A stretch of DNA of 64,000 bases from Chitinophagaceae bacterium (lineage in GTDB: Bacteria > Bacteroidota > Bacteroidia > Chitinophagales > Chitinophagaceae). The notes below the pieces were generated by a model that saw nothing but the letters and a program-made list of their open reading frames with translations, had not been told where the DNA came from and did not search any database. Positions 62,138 to 64,000 of this stretch are shown here, in pieces. Position numbers and translations under genes: made by a program. Each line of letters begins with the position of its first letter. Positions within the stretch are counted from its first letter, which is position 1. The DNA lies in the NCBI GenBank assembly GCA_019638595.1, contig JAHBTJ010000014.1:167193-231192 (forward strand), written 5' to 3'.

Positions 62138-63304
62138 CTACACTTTAAAAGTATCTGAAAAATGTTGTTCCTTTATTGCCGCAGCAGCATCCTTAACCCC
62201 AATTTCATACAGTTCAAACCTGCTGCCGGCATTGCTCATTTCTACCAGATCATCAATCTGCTTTTGGGTGTATTGCTTTTTCATAAGCGGGCTCAGCGTG
62301 TCTGCGTCCAGCCATGTATTATAGCGTAAATAGGTAAGCAGCCCGGCTTCTTTTTTCGCACTTCCAAGCGTATCGCCCTGCAATCCTCCTACCTCGCTGT
62401 CTATTTCCCAGGCAGTCGGCGAATTGCTCATCCATTGCATCATTATCTGGTTATGCCAGGTGGCATCCTGCATAAACATGTCGGGCAATTGCTTGGCCCA
62501 GTTAAGCAGGTTACTTTTGGTAACATCAGAAGGGATTTTTTTCCACCTGCTCATACCGGTACCTACCGATACCATCAGCAGCTTATCTGCTCCCCATTGC
62601 CACTTAAAGGGAAAGCCCTGCAACGTAGCTACCATAAGCATTTGCAACGAAGGGTTGTTGGACATGCTGACGCCTCCGTCTACAAACGCAGCTTCACCCA
62701 TTTTACCTCCCACATCAATAATCTGCGGTAAAAAGTAACTGGGCGCCGCGGAGCTGGCCCTTACCGCTTTCCATAACAAAATGTCTTTATTAATACCATA
62801 AGCGCTGTTAAAAAAGCGTCCTTCGGGATGATTGATAAGCGGCCAAACACTGTTGGTATCGGCTCTTTTCGCTACAATACACAACCCGGTTTTGATCCTG
62901 TCAGGATCTCCCAGCGTAATATCGCCAAACGCGTTTTTCAGCTCATCTTCCAGGGGCTTTTCTTTATACGTGGCCTTTAACAGGTCATCTATCTCAAATA
63001 TCTTCCACCATTTGTTTTTCTTCGCAAATATCTTCCCGCCCAGTTCCATATACATGTCTTTTATCTCCTGCACCGACTTTCCGGTTGCCAGGCAGGCGGC
63101 TATTATAGAACCGGTGCTGGTGCCGCCTATCATGTCAAAATAATCGCACAGCCTGAAGTCTTTGCTTCCGCCCTGCTGCTTTCGCAATATGTCTTCTATT
63201 CGTTGCAGGTAACCCAGCGCCAGCGCTCCGCGAATACCGCCGCCATCAAGGGCAAGCATGCGTTTAGGGCTTGTTTTATTGGATAAATGATCCTGGAGAG
63301 TCAT
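62138..63304 (-). CDS. Patatin-like phospholipase
   Basis: 388 residues. Complete Ser-Asp dyad: oxyanion loop LALDGGGIRGALALG (about 17-31), nucleophile elbow GTSTG (Ser63), and DGG with Asp209 in AFVDGGVSMSNNPS. No signal peptide or membrane helix, so it is a cytoplasmic lipid hydrolase that would attack the inner membrane when switched on, as CapV-type phospholipases do in CBASS. No CD-NTase gene is near it. It is the first gene of a four-gene run (patatin, NDT/DUF4071, macro-TIR, TIR-membrane) with gaps of 2, 38 and 33 bp. Confidence 0.92.
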   Translation of the reverse strand: MTLQDHLSNKTSPKRMLALDGGGIRGALALGYLQRIEDILRKQQGGSKDFRLCDYFDMIGGTSTGSIIAACLATGKSVQEIKDMYMELGGKIFAKKNKWWKIFEIDDLLKATYKEKPLEDELKNAFGDITLGDPDRIKTGLCIVAKRADTNSVWPLINHPEGRFFNSAYGINKDILLWKAVRASSAAPSYFLPQIIDVGGKMGEAAFVDGGVSMSNNPSLQMLMVATLQGFPFKWQWGADKLLMVSVGTGMSRWKKIPSDVTKSNLLNWAKQLPDMFMQDATWHNQIMMQWMSNSPTAWEIDSEVGGLQGDTLGSAKKEAGLLTYLRYNTWLDADTLSPLMKKQYTQKQIDDLVEMSNAGSRFELYEIGVKDAAAAIKEQHFSDTFKV

Positions 63305-63724
63305 ATAGTAGAGGTTTTATTTGACGGAGAACAAGCAGGTACGGAATTAAATACTATTGTTACCATTCAACCACCGGTTGCCTTTCTACAGGTTATACTT
63401 TGTACGAAATACGATCAATGATAAAACCAGTTGCCTCTTACATCGTTACCCTCAATGGGCATATTGCAGGAATTATAACAGCATATTTCTCTTGTAAATT
63501 TATTATTGTTTTTTGGCCAAGAGGAACTCCCATGTCCCGAAAATTTCGGGATTCATTCATCCTTGGTGTATTTTATGAACGAAAAATTTCATGTACGTTT
63601 GATTAAAGCGAAAAGGATTTAAAGAGGATATGGAGGCAGTGAAAACAGGCAGCAGTATAAAGATAAAATTTTCTTTTGAATAGGCTTTATTATCCTATTA
63701 GTTGGGTGTATTTACCTTCTCACT
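63305..63724. other. Intergenic region upstream of the patatin operon
   Basis: No convincing gene; a 68-codon frame at 63400-63606 lacks family features. It must hold the promoter of the patatin operon, but no TAnnTTTG match on the minus strand was found in the first 120 bp. A palindrome TCCCGAAA/TTTCGGGA is at 63535-63551. Confidence 0.5.
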
Positions 63725-63781
63725 TTCCGGCGCGTGAGACACGCGCCGGGGCGATCGCCCTGGTGCGTGTCTCACGCACCA
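63725..63781. repeat. REP-like triple-hairpin element, complete copy
   Basis: Hairpin 1: CCGGCGCGTG (63727-63736)/CACGCGCCGG (63740-63749), loop AGA. Middle: perfect palindrome GGGCGATCGCCC (63749-63760). Hairpin 3: TGGTGCGTG/CACGCACCA (63761-63781), loop TCT. The third hairpin mirrors the first, as in a REP pair. Matches the element split by the IS at 17.35/18.9 kb, with paired base changes in the stems. Confidence 0.72.
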
Positions 63782-63790
63782 GCTCCGGGC

Positions 63791-63810
63791 TTAACTTAAC
63801 GGCTATAGTG
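63791..63810 (+). repeat. Sequence resembling the IS4 element's right end
   Basis: TTAACTTAACGGCTATAGTG matches 18889-18908 in 17 of 20 positions, just after a REP-like element. It may be a solo IS end, a deletion scar, or chance. Confidence 0.35.
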
Positions 63811-63813
63811 AGA

Positions 63814-63895
63814 CCTGCCCGACTGCGCCATTCAGGCGGGCTCCGACCGGTAGCGGGCTCTATAGGAGGGTGTCACCACGCCTGCGAAAAATATT
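63814..63895. repeat. Dispersed structured repeat B, copy 2
   Basis: Bases 63843-63890 repeat 32858-32907 with few differences (shared blocks CCGACC, GTAGCGGG, CTATAGG, GGGTGTCACCAC, GCCTGCGAAAA; 2 bases shorter in the tight hairpin). Confidence 0.6.
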
Positions 63896-63915
63896 TAGAT
63901 TGCCCTTACCCCTTT

Positions 63916-63944
63916 GTCCCCCCTCCACAGAGTGGAGGGGGGAC
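63916..63944. repeat. Strong GC hairpin
   Basis: Perfect 13-bp stem GTCCCCCCTCCAC / GTGGAGGGGGGAC with loop AGA. No T-run directly after it on either strand, so more likely a repeat-type hairpin than a terminator. Confidence 0.6.
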
Positions 63945-64000
63945 TGGAGTTTGGCTAATAACCAATAATTTTTAAAAGAGAAGCCTATTTCTTGTTTTGA

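Noticed and set aside
58255-63304. Calling the operon CBASS or Thoeris
   Set aside because: A patatin or a TIR alone does not make either system. No CD-NTase, no SIR2- or SLOG-type ThsA and no associated cap genes are present.
44043-63304. Prophage or integrative element covering the whole right-hand block
   Set aside because: No integrase, phage structural or conjugation genes, and no tRNA-linked attachment sites; the inverted word repeats alone are not enough.
63400-63606. 68-codon frame upstream of the patatin operon
   Set aside because: No ribosome-binding or promoter support, composition unlike the neighbours, and no family features.

Overview
The window looks like chromosomal DNA of a Bacteroidota, most likely family Chitinophagaceae. 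Evidence: two SusC-type receptors, a SusD, ECF sigma/FecR pairs, PUR-family (DUF3276), DUF3127, DUF5107 and DUF3823 proteins, a sphingolipid-type alpha-oxoamine synthase, and promoters matching the phylum's -33 TTTG / -7 TAnnTTTG pattern. Species cannot be told from the sequence alone.

Layout. 1-8.7 kb: sugar-use genes on the minus strand (a SusC cut by the window edge, a DUF5107-TPR protein with a divergent AraC regulator, an amidohydrolase, and an esterase fused to an SGNH hydrolase). 8.9-12.7 kb: tRNA-Ser(GCU), acylphosphatase, dnaA, and a 5'-nucleotidase split into two genes. 12.8-34.3 kb: housekeeping genes (FAD-dependent protein, NatAB/YhaQP-like ABC exporter, glutaryl-CoA-type acyl-CoA dehydrogenase, aroK, DUF423, a membrane histidine kinase, ftsK, lolA, PUR protein, an MsbA-like ABC exporter, an ABC-F protein, NADP-isocitrate dehydrogenase, a serine palmitoyltransferase-like enzyme). 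An IS4-family element at 17.4-18.9 kb sits in the loop of a REP-like hairpin. 34.4-36.4 kb: a scar of broken genes (two headless DeoR copies, an FGGY kinase tail) with a PIN toxin-antitoxin pair between the DeoR copies. 36.4-43.5 kb: histidine phosphatase, an unknown lipoprotein, a GMC dehydrogenase with its small subunit, and a P-type ATPase.

44.0-63.3 kb is one co-directional minus-strand run with two parts. Downstream is a polysaccharide-utilisation locus (sigma, FecR, STN-containing SusC, SusD, DUF3823, a TIM-barrel-like protein). Upstream is the most interesting part: patatin phospholipase, NDT-like/DUF4071 TPR protein, macro-TIR fusion, membrane-anchored TIR with periplasmic beta domains, an outer-membrane protein, and a second NDT-like/DUF4071 protein. 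The first four are tightly packed and together suggest an NAD+/membrane-lipid conflict (immune or abortive infection) system with no CD-NTase, SAVED, STAND or Thoeris component in view.

The intergenic DNA is also unusual. It holds REP-like triple hairpins with compensatory changes, a second dispersed structured repeat, a nested inverted repeat of about 190 bp, and stretches built from short recurring words. Two of these stretches share a 32-nt unit in inverted orientation on either side of the 44-56.4 kb block.
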